A stretch of DNA of 64,000 bases, from contig JAMLJA010000013.1 in assembly GCA_023953905.1 (NCBI GenBank), positions 1-64,000 on the forward strand, read 5' to 3'. Shown in pieces: positions 51,776 to 61,765 of the stretch (position 1 is its first letter; each line of letters starts with the position of its first letter). Both the position numbers and the translations under genes were made by a program. Below the pieces are notes generated by a model, which saw only the letters and a list, made by a program, of their open reading frames with translations, was not told the origin of the DNA and ran no database searches. Source of the DNA: Rhizobiaceae bacterium (GTDB lineage: Bacteria; Pseudomonadota; Alphaproteobacteria; Rhizobiales; Rhizobiaceae).

Positions 51776-53017
51776 ATGGATAGCGAAGCCCTCAGTCGGC
51801 TTACCGTGGCGCTGGCCATCGGGCTCCTTGTCGGGCTAGAGCGTGGCTGGCAAACGCGGGATGCGGAAGACAATCGACGCGCCGCGGGATTTCGCACCTT
51901 CGCGCTTTCCGGATTGCTGGGCGGTGTAACCGGTCTCATCGCCCTTAAAACCAGTGCCGCTGTGATTGGATGGGTCTTCCTGGGGTATATGGGAGCGTTC
52001 GCGGCCTTTCACTGGCTGGAAGCGAGGAGTGAGGGCAGTGCCAGCGTAACGTCGGTTGTCGCGGGAATGCTGACCTTCCTGCTCGGGACCATGGCTGTCG
52101 TCGGGGATCTGCAACTGGCCATTGCCTGCTCTGTCGGCATGACGGCCCTTCTGGCATTGCGCGAACCGCTGCATCGCTGGATCAACTCGCTGAGCTGGCA
52201 GGAAATCCGCGCCGTCCTGACTTTGCTCGCGATGTCGTTCCTGCTGCTCCCGTTGCTGCCGAACCGGCCGATTGATCCATGGAGCGCGATCAATCCACAT
52301 CGGATCTGGCTTTTCGCGATCATGATCGCGACGATTTCGTTTGCTGGTTACGTCGCCGTCAAGGCGCTAGGCAATCGACTGGGGGTCTTCATGGCGGCCG
52401 GTGCGGGAGGGCTGGCATCCTCGACTGCCACCACGCTCGCTTTGGCGCGGCTGGCTCGCGAACATCCGTCATCATCGGGATTGCTAAGCGCGGGCATCCT
52501 GGTTGCCAGCGGTGTCATGATGCTGCGCACAGGTGCAATTGCCTTGGCGCTCAATGGAGCACTCTTCTCGCCGCTTCTTCCCGCGCTGTTGACTGCTGCG
52601 GCAGTGCTGGGTATCGGGGCTGCCGTTTTGTGGTTCAGAAGCGTCCAGCAGGAAACGCCAGACCTTCAGATCGCAAACCCGCTCGAAATCGGGACCGCGA
52701 TCAAGCTGGCCGCGTTGCTTGCGGCGGTGATGCTGGCAGCAGAATTGGTGCGTCGCATGTTCGGCGGGATTGGCGTTTTCGTGGTGGCGGCCCTGTCCGG
52801 CGTCGCGGATGTCGATGCTGTGACGATCTCGATGGCCCGGATGGCAGGTGGCGACGTCGATCCGAATACGGCAGCCCACGCCATCATGATCGCCATCGCT
52901 GTCAACACTGTCTCAAAGACCATTGTGGCCGGCTCTGTTGGAAACAGGAAAGTCGGGTTTCTTGTCGGTGGAATAAGCGCCGCCGCCTTGGCCGCGGGGC
53001 TGGCGGTTGCAATCTAG
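51776..53017 (+). CDS. MgtC/SapB-family membrane protein with DUF4010
   Basis: 413 aa with about 11 hydrophobic segments. The N-terminal LTVALAIGLLVGLERGWQTR...AGFRTFALSGLLGGVTGLI is the MgtC/SapB signature (GLERG, R-T-F), and the C-terminal half matches DUF4010. Inner membrane. Such proteins have been linked to magnesium limitation and acid stress, but this branch is uncharacterised. Monocistronic. Confidence 0.88.
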   Translation: MDSEALSRLTVALAIGLLVGLERGWQTRDAEDNRRAAGFRTFALSGLLGGVTGLIALKTSAAVIGWVFLGYMGAFAAFHWLEARSEGSASVTSVVAGMLTFLLGTMAVVGDLQLAIACSVGMTALLALREPLHRWINSLSWQEIRAVLTLLAMSFLLLPLLPNRPIDPWSAINPHRIWLFAIMIATISFAGYVAVKALGNRLGVFMAAGAGGLASSTATTLALARLAREHPSSSGLLSAGILVASGVMMLRTGAIALALNGALFSPLLPALLTAAAVLGIGAAVLWFRSVQQETPDLQIANPLEIGTAIKLAALLAAVMLAAELVRRMFGGIGVFVVAALSGVADVDAVTISMARMAGGDVDPNTAAHAIMIAIAVNTVSKTIVAGSVGNRKVGFLVGGISAAALAAGLAVAI

Positions 53018-53356
53018 CCTCTCAATGGCCTCTGCCGTCGACCAGTGGTTCGGACCCGCTTTGAGGCCGAACACGCCCCGGCAGGTGAAAGGCGCCGATC
53101 TGGCGGCGTCCATCTGAAAGCAGCTTATGGGGGCGAACGGCACCGCGAACGACCTGATAGACGAACTCTGAATCGGCGCGTTGCGTATTGCTATCACGCT
53201 AATCAATGGACAATGTTCCCCCTTTCGTTGAGGGTCGACTTGGATGTGATTATGAATCTGCCTGTTTGATCGTTTTTATGGATTCATCGTCAAAAAAGTC
53301 CATTCAAACAGGATGATTCTGTTGGGGTGTGATTCGCGCTATAAGGGCTACTGACG
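53018..53356 (+). other. Regulatory gap before phosphoketolase gene
   Basis: No gene in 339 bp. CCTGTTTGA (53261-53269) and TCAAACAGG (53304-53312) are perfect nine-base arms 34 bp apart; inside them ATGGA (53278-53282) pairs with TCCAT (53299-53303). The stretch from 53187 is more AT-rich than the surroundings and should contain the promoter of the metabolic operon. No standard FNR/FixK box (TTGAT-N4-ATCAA) was found. Confidence 0.5.
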
Positions 53357-55741
53357 TTGACAATAGCAGAATATCTGGATTCGAATAAAATTGCCCTGAT
53401 TGATCGATACTGGCGCGCCGCCAATTATTTATCGGCGGGCCAAATCTATCTTATGGATAATCCGCTGTTGCGCGAGCCACTCAGGGCGGGCCATATCAAG
53501 CCGCGCCTGCTAGGCCACTGGGGAACGACGCCGGGGCTCAACTTCATCTACGTGCATCTGAACCGAATCATCAAAGAGCGGGATGCAAACGTAATTTATG
53601 TATGCGGCCCCGGCCATGGCGGCCCCGGTATGGTCGCCAATACATGGTTAGAAGGCGTCTATTCGGAAATCTATCCCGACATCGGTGAGGACGCCGCCGG
53701 CATGAAACGGTTATTCCGGCAGTTCTCATTTCCAGGCGGTATTCCGAGCCACGCGGCGCCTGAAACGCCAGGCTCGATCCATGAGGGTGGCGAGCTAGGC
53801 TATGCGCTTGTGCACGCCTATGGCGCGGCGCTCGACAATCCTGATTTGGTCGTGGCCTGCGTGGTCGGCGACGGAGAGGCTGAGACTGGCCCGCTTGCGG
53901 CCGCGTGGCATTCCAATAAGTTCATCAATCCAGCTCGCGACGGAGTGGTCCTGCCAATCTTGCATCTCAATGGCTACAAGATCGCCAATCCGACCGTGCT
54001 GGCCCGGCTTTCCGATGACGAATTGCGACAGCTGTTCATCGGCTACGGATACGAGCCCCTCTTCGTTGAGGGCAGCGAACCTGTGGACATGCACCGGCAG
54101 ATGGCGGTGACGCTCGATGCTGTCTTTGATCGGCTCGCGCAGATTCGCGAGAAGGCTTTGTCTTCTGTCGGGCGGCCTCGCTGGCCGATGATCGTACTTC
54201 GCAGCCCAAAAGGCTGGACCGGCCCCAAAGTGGTAGACGGCAAGATGGTGGAGAACCACTGGCGCTCCCATCAAGTACCGGTCGACAACTGCCGCGAGGA
54301 CGAAGGCCATCGCACGATTCTCGAAGGCTGGTTGCGGAGCTACGATCCTGAAGATCTTTTCGACGCGAATGGTGTATTGAAGCCGGAACTCAAGGCACTC
54401 GCGCCGGAGGGCACGCGGCGCATGGGAGCCAATCCGCACACTAATGGCGGCTTGCTACGTAAGGAATTGCGGACACCTGATTTCCGCAATTATGCGGTTA
54501 AGGTGAGCGAGCCCGGCGCAACGCAAGAGCAGGCTACGAAGGTGCTCGGTGACTATTTGCGCGATGTATTGCGGCTGAACGAGGCCGAGCGGAACTTCCG
54601 CGTGTTCGGACCGGATGAGACAGCGTCCAACCGCCTCGGCAGCGTGTTTGAGTCAACGGACCGCGTCTGGATGGCCGAGACGCTTCCGAGTGACGATCAT
54701 CTGTCTCCGGACGGCAGGGTGATGGAGGTGCTTTCCGAGCATCTGTGCCAAGGCTGGCTGGAGGGATATCTGCTCACCGGCAGGCATGGCTTCTTTTCCT
54801 GCTACGAGGCGTTCATCCACATTGTCGATTCGATGTTCAACCAGCACGCCAAATGGTTGAAGGTCTCGCGCGAGTTAGAATGGCGCAAGCCGATCTCCTC
54901 GCTTAACTACTTGCTCACCTCGCACGTATGGCGGCAAGACCACAACGGCTTCTCCCATCAGGATCCCGGCTTCGTCGATCTCGTGGCCAACAAGAGCGCC
55001 GACATCGTCCGCGTCTATTTCCCGCCGGACGCTAACACGCTGCTGTGGGTTGGCGACCACTGCATGAAGACCTGGGATCGCGTGAATGTCATCGTCGCCG
55101 GCAAGCAACCCGCGCCGCAATGGCTGACCATGCCGGAGGCTGAACAGCACTGCAAAGCAGGCCTCGGCATTTGGGAATGGGCAGGTACCGAGGACGAGCT
55201 GGAGCCCGATCTTGTCATGGCCTGCGCCGGTGACGTTCCCACCATGGAAACGCTCGCTGCCGTGGACATTCTGCGGCAGGCCCTGCCGCGCCTGCGCATC
55301 CGCGTCGTTAATGTCGTCGACCTGATGTCGCTGCAATCGCCGCAGCACCATCCACACGGTATCGCGGATGAAATATTTGACCGCATCTTCACGCGCGACC
55401 GTCCGGTGGTCTTCGCCTATCACGGCTATCCGTATCTCATTCACCGGCTGGTCTACAAACGCGCCAACCATCCGAACTTCCACGTGCGCGGCTTCATCGA
55501 GGAAGGCACGACCACTACGCCCTTCGACATGGCCGTTCTGAACGAGCTCGACCGCTTCCATCTGGCAATCGAAGCTGTTGAACGTCTGCCCGCCCTTAAA
55601 GGCAAAGGTGCAGAGATCGTCGCCGCGCTGCAGGAGAGCCTCGTCCTGCACAAGGCCTACATTCAAGAACATGGCAAGGATATGCCCGACATCTCCGAAT
55701 GGAAGTGGCCATATCCACGATCAGGCATAAGCGCCAGTTAG
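53357..55741 (+). CDS. xfp: Phosphoketolase (xylulose-5-P/fructose-6-P)
   Basis: 794 aa, normal family length. Thiamine-diphosphate enzyme cleaving xylulose 5-phosphate (and often fructose 6-phosphate) with phosphate to acetyl phosphate plus glyceraldehyde 3-phosphate (or erythrose 4-phosphate). Seen: [48 protein letters not shown], the ThDP motif [11 protein letters not shown]...HLNGYKI, and [18 protein letters not shown]. Starts with TTG at 53357 after AAGGGC, giving the usual start [20 protein letters not shown]. First gene of the metabolic cluster; its acetyl phosphate is the substrate of the Pta and AckA encoded 8-10 kb downstream. Confidence 0.93.
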   Translation: MTIAEYLDSNKIALIDRYWRAANYLSAGQIYLMDNPLLREPLRAGHIKPRLLGHWGTTPGLNFIYVHLNRIIKERDANVIYVCGPGHGGPGMVANTWLEGVYSEIYPDIGEDAAGMKRLFRQFSFPGGIPSHAAPETPGSIHEGGELGYALVHAYGAALDNPDLVVACVVGDGEAETGPLAAAWHSNKFINPARDGVVLPILHLNGYKIANPTVLARLSDDELRQLFIGYGYEPLFVEGSEPVDMHRQMAVTLDAVFDRLAQIREKALSSVGRPRWPMIVLRSPKGWTGPKVVDGKMVENHWRSHQVPVDNCREDEGHRTILEGWLRSYDPEDLFDANGVLKPELKALAPEGTRRMGANPHTNGGLLRKELRTPDFRNYAVKVSEPGATQEQATKVLGDYLRDVLRLNEAERNFRVFGPDETASNRLGSVFESTDRVWMAETLPSDDHLSPDGRVMEVLSEHLCQGWLEGYLLTGRHGFFSCYEAFIHIVDSMFNQHAKWLKVSRELEWRKPISSLNYLLTSHVWRQDHNGFSHQDPGFVDLVANKSADIVRVYFPPDANTLLWVGDHCMKTWDRVNVIVAGKQPAPQWLTMPEAEQHCKAGLGIWEWAGTEDELEPDLVMACAGDVPTMETLAAVDILRQALPRLRIRVVNVVDLMSLQSPQHHPHGIADEIFDRIFTRDRPVVFAYHGYPYLIHRLVYKRANHPNFHVRGFIEEGTTTTPFDMAVLNELDRFHLAIEAVERLPALKGKGAEIVAALQESLVLHKAYIQEHGKDMPDISEWKWPYPRSGISAS

Positions 55742-55826
55742 GTGTTCTCATCAGATCTGGTATCTAGGCTTCGGGCGCAAGAGCTTCCCGAGCACTTTGC
55801 AACATTGCCCGAGGAGCAGCGAAGTT

Positions 55827-56765
55827 TTGACTGACGAAACCAAAGTGGTCAGCGACAATCGATTGATTCTTGCCATGCCCGGAAACGAGGATTTCGCGCG
55901 GAAGCTGGCAAGCGCAGGCGGCTACGAGCTGGGTCATCTTGAAACCCGCCAGTTTCCCGATAGCGAGATTTACGTGCGCATTGCAAGCAACGTGCGCGGG
56001 CGGATCGTGCATGTCGTCTGCACGCTGGCGCGTCCGGACCACCAGTTTCTGATGCTGGCTTTTGTTGCCGATACCGCACGGGACCTCGGTGCCATAGAGG
56101 TACATCTGATCGCTCCCTATCTGAGCTACATGCGGCAGGACAAGCGCTTCCATGACGGCGAGGCGGTAACGTCGTGCACGTTCGCCCGCCTCGTCTCATC
56201 GTTATTCCACGGCTTTCTCACCGTCGACGCGCATCTGCATCGCTATGGCGCGCTCAGCGAAATCTACTCCATTCCCGCCCGCAACCTGCACGCCGCGCCA
56301 GCGATGGCGCAGTGGATCATCGACAATGTGACTGCTCCGTTTCTAATCGGGCCGGACGATGAAAGCGCGCAATGGGTCGAGGGCATCGCCTCCGTATGTG
56401 ACGCGCCTTTCACAGTGCTCAGGAAGACGCGACACGGCGACCGCAAGGTTAGCATCGAAGTGCCTGATCTCTCGGCTTGGAAGGGTCGGCAACCCGTTCT
56501 CGTGGACGACATCGCCTCCTCCGGCCGCACTCTGATCGAGGCAGCGCGGCAAATCGGTTCGCAAGGCTTCACGAAACCGATTTGCGTTGTGGTCCACGCC
56601 CTGTTCGCAGACGAAGCCTACGCTGAGCTTTCGGTCCTCGCCGGCAGGACCGTGTCGACGGACTCCGTCAAACATGCCAGCAACGCAATATCGCTTGTCG
56701 ACACGGTTCTTGACGCTATGCAAGAGCGGGCGATCCCACCTCTAGCTCGCAAATTCGAATCGTAA
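55827..56765 (+). CDS. prs: Ribose-phosphate pyrophosphokinase (PRPP synthetase)
   Basis: 312 aa. Normally makes PRPP and AMP from ribose 5-phosphate and ATP. Seen: RQFPDSEIYVRIASNVRG (N-terminal fold), APYLSYMRQDKRF, VDAHLHR and the PRPP loop VLVDDIASSGRTLIEAAR. A TTG start at 55827 follows GAGGAG; an earlier in-frame TTG at 55797 lacks a site. Divergent from housekeeping Prs (several loop differences), so a second, specialised copy. Next gene overlaps by one base (TAATG). Its pairing with an AMP phosphorylase suggests work in nucleotide breakdown. Confidence 0.87.
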   Translation: MTDETKVVSDNRLILAMPGNEDFARKLASAGGYELGHLETRQFPDSEIYVRIASNVRGRIVHVVCTLARPDHQFLMLAFVADTARDLGAIEVHLIAPYLSYMRQDKRFHDGEAVTSCTFARLVSSLFHGFLTVDAHLHRYGALSEIYSIPARNLHAAPAMAQWIIDNVTAPFLIGPDDESAQWVEGIASVCDAPFTVLRKTRHGDRKVSIEVPDLSAWKGRQPVLVDDIASSGRTLIEAARQIGSQGFTKPICVVVHALFADEAYAELSVLAGRTVSTDSVKHASNAISLVDTVLDAMQERAIPPLARKFES

Positions 56766-58153
56766 TGACTCAATCGGCAGAAAGGCCAAAATTGCTCAAA
56801 CTCAAATCGCTTGGTGCCGCCGGCACCGTCACCGGATCGAAACATCTGCTTGAATGCGACGGTAGCCGCCTTCTCATCGATTGCGGACTGTTTCAGGGCT
56901 TGAAAAACTTGCGCGAGTTAAACTGGGAGCCGCTACCCATTTCGCCGCGCGACATTGACGCTGTCATCCTTACCCATGCGCATCTCGATCATTCCGGATA
57001 TCTGCCTCGCCTCGTCCGCGACGGATTCAGGGGCAAGATCTACGCAACGGAAGCAACGAAAGATGTTGCGGATTTGATCCTTAAAGATAGCGGTCATCTC
57101 CAGGAAAAGGACGCCGACTTTCTCAACCGGCATCACCTGTCGAAGCATAGCCCCGCTTTGCCGCTCTACGGCGTCCGGGATGCACAACGCGCGATCGAGC
57201 AGTTTTCGACGGTCGAGTTCGATAAGACAATCCAGCTTCCTAATGGTGCGTCACTGCGGTTTCGCCATGCCGGTCACATCCTCGGCGCTGCCCACGCTGA
57301 GGTGCATTGGGGCGGTCGGTGCATCGTTTTTTCGGGAGACGTGGGACGTTATGGCGACCCATTGTTTGCAGATCCAGTTTCGGCGAGCGAGAAGAATCCT
57401 GATTACATCATGGTCGAGTCGACCTATGGAAATCGTGTTCACCCGGAAGGTGATCCCGCCGAGGCGCTCGCAGCCGTTGTTGAACGAACGATAAAACGTG
57501 GTGGTACGCTTGTCATTCCAGCCTTCGCGGTGGGGCGAGCGCAGGAACTGCTCTATTACCTCTGGACGTTGAAGGAGGCGGGACGCCTCGATTCTGTGCC
57601 GATCTTCCTCGACAGCCCGATGGCGATCGACGCGACGGATCTGATGAGCCGTCATGCGGGCGACCATCGACTCGATCGCGAAACCTGTCGCAAGGCATTC
57701 GGCATCGCGCGCTATACGGGTGACGTCGAGGCATCGAAAGCGATTACTGCCAGCCGGTTTCCCAAGATCGTGATTTCCGCTTCGGGCATGGCGACTGGCG
57801 GTCGTGTGCTGCACCACCTTAAGGCTTTTGGGCCTGACCCGAAGAACACCGTATTGCTTGCTGGATTTCAGGCGATAGGCACGCGCGGCCATTCTCTGCA
57901 ACAAGGTGCGAAGGAGTTGAAGATTCACGGGATGTGGGTGCCGATCAATGCCGAAGTCGCTCAGATCGATATGCTTTCGGCTCATGCAGACAGCAACGAG
58001 CTCATGCGTTGGCTTTCGGGCTTCAACAAGCCCAAGCGCGTGTTCATCGTACACGGAGAGCCCGACGCCTCGGAAGCGCTGCGAGTGCGGATCAATCGCG
58101 AACTGGGTTGGTCGGCCGTCGTGCCCCGGCACGAGCAGGAGTATGTTCTGTGA
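56765..58153 (+). CDS. MBL-fold/beta-CASP ribonuclease-like protein
   Basis: 462 aa. Metallo-beta-lactamase motif THAHLDHSGYLP (His71, His73, Asp75, His76), HAGHILGAAHAEV and FSGDVGR, followed by a beta-CASP domain (STYGNRVHP; PAFAVGRAQELLYYL; ISASGMATGGRVLHHLK) and the final metal-site region SAHADSNELMRWL. This is the CPSF-73/RNase J-like group called RNA-specificity factors; they cut or trim RNA with zinc. Probably degrades RNA to mononucleotides or oligonucleotides in this pathway context. GTGA overlap with the next gene. Confidence 0.87.
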   Translation: MTQSAERPKLLKLKSLGAAGTVTGSKHLLECDGSRLLIDCGLFQGLKNLRELNWEPLPISPRDIDAVILTHAHLDHSGYLPRLVRDGFRGKIYATEATKDVADLILKDSGHLQEKDADFLNRHHLSKHSPALPLYGVRDAQRAIEQFSTVEFDKTIQLPNGASLRFRHAGHILGAAHAEVHWGGRCIVFSGDVGRYGDPLFADPVSASEKNPDYIMVESTYGNRVHPEGDPAEALAAVVERTIKRGGTLVIPAFAVGRAQELLYYLWTLKEAGRLDSVPIFLDSPMAIDATDLMSRHAGDHRLDRETCRKAFGIARYTGDVEASKAITASRFPKIVISASGMATGGRVLHHLKAFGPDPKNTVLLAGFQAIGTRGHSLQQGAKELKIHGMWVPINAEVAQIDMLSAHADSNELMRWLSGFNKPKRVFIVHGEPDASEALRVRINRELGWSAVVPRHEQEYVL

Positions 58154-59664
58154 ACGCTGGACCTCGATCGCACCCGCCGGTCCGCGTGCGGCGCATGGGG
58201 TTGCACGCGCAGCATCAGGCCATTGCCGTGATGCGCACCGACTGCCCTGCCTGCCAGTCGGAGGGGTTGACGGCGCGCTCCCACGTTTTGGTCCGCGCCG
58301 GCGAAAAATCCATCCAGGCGGAATTGTTCCAGGTCGACACCGACTTGTTGCCGATCGGCGATATCGGCTTGTCGCAAGCTGCGTGGGAGTTGCTCGACGT
58401 CAATGAAGGCGACGAGGTTTTCGTCAGTCACCCTCCACCTCTCAATTCTCTTAGCCATATTCGTAGACGCATTTACGGCGGCCGATTTGAGCGTGCTGGT
58501 CTTGATGCGATTATCAAAGATGTTGTTGCACGGCGTTATACCGACGTGCATCTTGCAGCGTTTCTGACTGCAAGCGCGGTGCCACCGCTGAATCTCGAGG
58601 AGACTATTGATCTCACCGCTGCAATGATCGCGGTTGGCGAGAAATTGAGTTGGGATCGACGGATCGTCATCGACAAGCACTGTATCGGAGGCTTAGCAGG
58701 AAATCGCACGACTCCGATTGTTGTCGCTATCGCCGCAGCAAATGGCTTGGTTATGCCAAAAACATCCTCCCGGGCGATAACGTCACCAGCTGGTACTGCA
58801 GACACAATGGAGACTCTTGCTCCCGTCAACCTGGATATCTCCAGTATGCGACGTGTCGTGAACAAGGAGGGAGGATGCATCGTCTGGGGTGGGGCGGTGC
58901 AGCTCAGTCCTGCCGACGATATTTTTATCCGAGTCGAAAGAGACTTGGACATTGATACGGAAGGGCAACTCGTTGCCTCGGTGTTGTCCAAAAAGATCGC
59001 TGCCGGCTCAACTCATGTAGTCGTCGATATTCCCGTAGGGGCTACGGCCAAGATTCGAACAGAAGAAGCGGCTGAAAGTTTGGCAGCCAGACTGATTGCT
59101 GTCGGACAGCATTTCGGGCTCGCCGTCACCTGCTTGCAAACCGACGGTAGCCAACCTGTCGGTAGAGGCATTGGACCAGCCCTAGAAGCTCATGATGTTC
59201 TGGCGGTTCTACAAAACTCTCCTGGAGCCCCTACGGATTTGCGCGACCGTGCGGCCGCGCTCGCCGGAGCTGCGCTTGAGATCGGGGGGGTTGTGAGCGC
59301 GGGTGGAGGCTTTACCCGTGCTCTCACGACCTTAGAAAGCGGTGCTGCCTGGGAGAAATTCCGAAGGATTTGCATTGCGCAGGGCGGGATGCGAGCTCCC
59401 GGTGTAGCTACCCACGTTTTGGCCGTACGCGCGGAGCGAGATGGAGTGGTCATATCCATTGATAATCGAAATTTGTCGCGGGTTGCGAAGCTTGCGGGGG
59501 CACCTCGATCAGCAATCTCCGGGGTCTTCTTGAAAGTGCGACTAGCGGACCTCGTAGCGGCAGGAGACACTCTGTTTGAGATTCATGCTGCCATGGCAAG
59601 CGAACTCTCTTACACTGCGGAATTCCTAACTACGATCGGCCCTGTTATTCAACTAGGAGAGTAA
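58150..59664 (+). CDS. AMP-phosphorylase-type (thymidine phosphorylase family) enzyme
   Basis: 504 aa, the length of archaeal AMP phosphorylases rather than bacterial DeoA (about 440). The phosphate-binding motif reads KHCIGGLAGNRTT from K176, followed by KTSSRAITSPAGTADTMETLAPV and GGCIVWGGAVQLSPADDIFIRVER, all features of nucleoside-5'-monophosphate phosphorylases. Reaction expected: AMP (or CMP, UMP) plus phosphate to base plus ribose 1,5-bisphosphate. GTG start at 58150 overlaps the previous stop (GTGA) and gives the family N-terminus (VRRMGLHAQHQAIAVMRTDCPACQSEG). Plain thymidine phosphorylase activity is the alternative. Confidence 0.85.
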   Translation: MNAGPRSHPPVRVRRMGLHAQHQAIAVMRTDCPACQSEGLTARSHVLVRAGEKSIQAELFQVDTDLLPIGDIGLSQAAWELLDVNEGDEVFVSHPPPLNSLSHIRRRIYGGRFERAGLDAIIKDVVARRYTDVHLAAFLTASAVPPLNLEETIDLTAAMIAVGEKLSWDRRIVIDKHCIGGLAGNRTTPIVVAIAAANGLVMPKTSSRAITSPAGTADTMETLAPVNLDISSMRRVVNKEGGCIVWGGAVQLSPADDIFIRVERDLDIDTEGQLVASVLSKKIAAGSTHVVVDIPVGATAKIRTEEAAESLAARLIAVGQHFGLAVTCLQTDGSQPVGRGIGPALEAHDVLAVLQNSPGAPTDLRDRAAALAGAALEIGGVVSAGGGFTRALTTLESGAAWEKFRRICIAQGGMRAPGVATHVLAVRAERDGVVISIDNRNLSRVAKLAGAPRSAISGVFLKVRLADLVAAGDTLFEIHAAMASELSYTAEFLTTIGPVIQLGE

Positions 59665-59961
59665 TTGCCGCGACCAACGAATGATCAGGCATTGAACTTG
59701 CGCCAGGTCTGCTCCGGGTCTCAGTTGCCGTGAGGGCATGGATCGCGCCGCGAGCGCGACATTGAATAAACGTTCAACGATCATGGCCGCAGACGCGTTT
59801 GCACTATAGGAATACTTAGAAATGTGCTCCGCATTGACCCGCTGACCGAGGTCGAAGGTGGAGAACTTGAAACGCTCATTGCTCAAATCATCAACGGCGT
59901 ATTAGCCGCGGATTGCTCGTCCGGATAGGAACGAGCGCTGCAATCATATGGAGAACTTACC
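59665..59961 (+). other. Gap before PHA synthase gene
   Basis: About 300 bp without a convincing gene. A 34-codon frame from 59823 (VLRIDPLTEVEGGELETL) is the only protein-like reading and is rejected as a gene. TTGAA-N6-TTCAA near 59763 is a short palindrome. Likely promoter region for phaC-pta-ackA. Confidence 0.4.
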
Positions 59962-61758
59962 ATGGATGCCATGACACGCGTTGCGATTGGGAAACCGAAG
60001 CTGCCAAAGCTGCCGTTGCCTGAAGGGCATCTCAGCGAGGAAAAGTTTCGAGCCATAGATCGGGTGCGCGAGGCTTTGACCGCGCAGGCGACTGGAGGGC
60101 TCTCGCCGGCGTCGCTTGCGATGGCTTTCATGGACTGGTCGATCCATCTGGCGTCCGCGCCGGGAAAGTGCCTGGAGCTTACAATGAAGGCCGGCCAAAA
60201 GGCGGCCCGGCTGGGTGCTCACATCGCGACCGCAGGCATCTACAGCGATGAGCACCGCTGTATTGAACCGTTGCCGGGCGACTACCGTTTCACAGACGAG
60301 GGCTGGCGTAAGCCGCCGTATAATGTCTGGTCGCAAGCGTTTTTGCTCAATCAGCAATGGTGGCACAACGTCACGCACGGGGTGCCTGGCGTTACACCGC
60401 ACCATGAAGACGTGGTGTCCTTTGCCGCGCGTCAATTCCTCGACATGTTTTCTCCGTCGAACATTCCCTTCGCAAATCCAGAAGTGGTCGAGAAAGCCGT
60501 CGCAACCGGCGGACAGAATTTCGTTCAAGGATTCCGGAACTGGCTTGAGGATGCGAGCCGTGTCGCAACACAGCAACCTCCTGTGGGCACCGAGAAGTTC
60601 GTCGTTGGAAAAGACGTCGCCATCACCCCTGGAAAGGTCGTTTACCGAAACCGTCTGATCGAACTGATCCAATATTCTCCGGCGACGGAAACCGTATTCG
60701 CGGAGCCGATTTTGATCGTGCCGGCATGGATCATGAAGTATTACATTCTCGATTTGTCACCGCAGAATTCGCTAATCCGATATCTTGTCGGGCTGGGACA
60801 TACCGTGTTCTGCATCTCCTGGCTGAATCCTACTGCCGGTGATCGCGATCTCACTATGGATGACTATCGGCGGTTGGGTGTCATGGCAGCGTTCGACGCT
60901 GTCAGCGCCATCGTTCCTGACTGTAAAGTCCATGCAACGGGATATTGTCTGGGGGGAACATTGCTGTCGATTGCCGCCGCTGCGATGGCGCGTACCGGTG
61001 ACGACCGCCTGGCATCCGTCACACTGCTCGCCGCGCAGACGGATTTCTCGGAGCCCGGTGAACTGGCGCTATTTATCGATGATAGCCAGTTGCATTTCCT
61101 CGAGAGCATCATGTGGAGCAAAGGCTACCTGTCCGCCGACCAGATGGCGGGAGCCTTCTCGCTTCTGCGTTCCAATGACCTTATCTGGTCGCGACTTGTA
61201 CATGACTATCTCATGGGCGAGCGGACACCGATGATCGATCTGATGGCGTGGAATGCGGACTCAACGCGGATGCCTTATAAGATGCATTCGGAATATCTTG
61301 AGAAGCTCTACCTGCGTAATGAGCTCGCCGCAGGCTGCTTTATGGTCGATGGACGGCCGGCAGCACTGCAGAACATTCGTGCTCCGATGTTTGTCGTCGG
61401 GACCGAGCGCGATCACGTCGCGCCCTGGCGCTCCGTCTACAAAATTCATCAACTGGCCGATACCGACGTTACATTCGTGCTGACAAGTGGCGGTCATAAT
61501 GCCGGCATTGTCAGTGAACCGGGACATGCTGGTCGTCGTTTTCGGACTGCACTCAAACACAATACGGATACCTGTCTCGGCCCTGACGAGTGGGTAACCG
61601 CCGCCACTCAAAAAGCCGGATCGTGGTGGGTCGACTGGCAGAATTGGCTGGTCGGGCATTCGTCGCAGACGCGTGTCCAACCGCCCGTGATGGGAGCGGC
61701 TGACAAAGGTTATGCACCAGTTTCAGAGGCGCCCGGCACTTACGTCTTTCAACGGTGA
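59962..61758 (+). CDS. phaC: Class I polyhydroxyalkanoate synthase
   Basis: 598 aa. PhaC N-terminal domain (PF07167 type; e.g. YRFTDEGWRKPPYNVWSQAFLLNQQWW) and an alpha/beta-hydrolase core with the lipase-like box GYCLGG: catalytic Cys329, Asp484 (GTERDHV) and His512 (SGGHNAG). Polymerises (R)-3-hydroxyacyl-CoA on granules. GGAGAACTTACC precedes the ATG. Followed by a MaoC-Pta fusion whose MaoC part may supply (R)-3-hydroxyacyl-CoA. Confidence 0.9.
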   Translation: MDAMTRVAIGKPKLPKLPLPEGHLSEEKFRAIDRVREALTAQATGGLSPASLAMAFMDWSIHLASAPGKCLELTMKAGQKAARLGAHIATAGIYSDEHRCIEPLPGDYRFTDEGWRKPPYNVWSQAFLLNQQWWHNVTHGVPGVTPHHEDVVSFAARQFLDMFSPSNIPFANPEVVEKAVATGGQNFVQGFRNWLEDASRVATQQPPVGTEKFVVGKDVAITPGKVVYRNRLIELIQYSPATETVFAEPILIVPAWIMKYYILDLSPQNSLIRYLVGLGHTVFCISWLNPTAGDRDLTMDDYRRLGVMAAFDAVSAIVPDCKVHATGYCLGGTLLSIAAAAMARTGDDRLASVTLLAAQTDFSEPGELALFIDDSQLHFLESIMWSKGYLSADQMAGAFSLLRSNDLIWSRLVHDYLMGERTPMIDLMAWNADSTRMPYKMHSEYLEKLYLRNELAAGCFMVDGRPAALQNIRAPMFVVGTERDHVAPWRSVYKIHQLADTDVTFVLTSGGHNAGIVSEPGHAGRRFRTALKHNTDTCLGPDEWVTAATQKAGSWWVDWQNWLVGHSSQTRVQPPVMGAADKGYAPVSEAPGTYVFQR

Positions 61759-61765
61759 GGTCGTG

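Noticed and set aside
53018..53356. FNR/FixK box expected upstream of an anaerobic-type operon
   Set aside because: No TTG-N8-CAA with suitable inner bases was found; the only clear repeat has a different form.
59823..59930. Short frame VLRIDPLTEVEGG, reminiscent of the hydrogenase large-subunit motif
   Set aside because: Only 34 codons, no ribosome binding site, and no further hydrogenase features; treated as chance.
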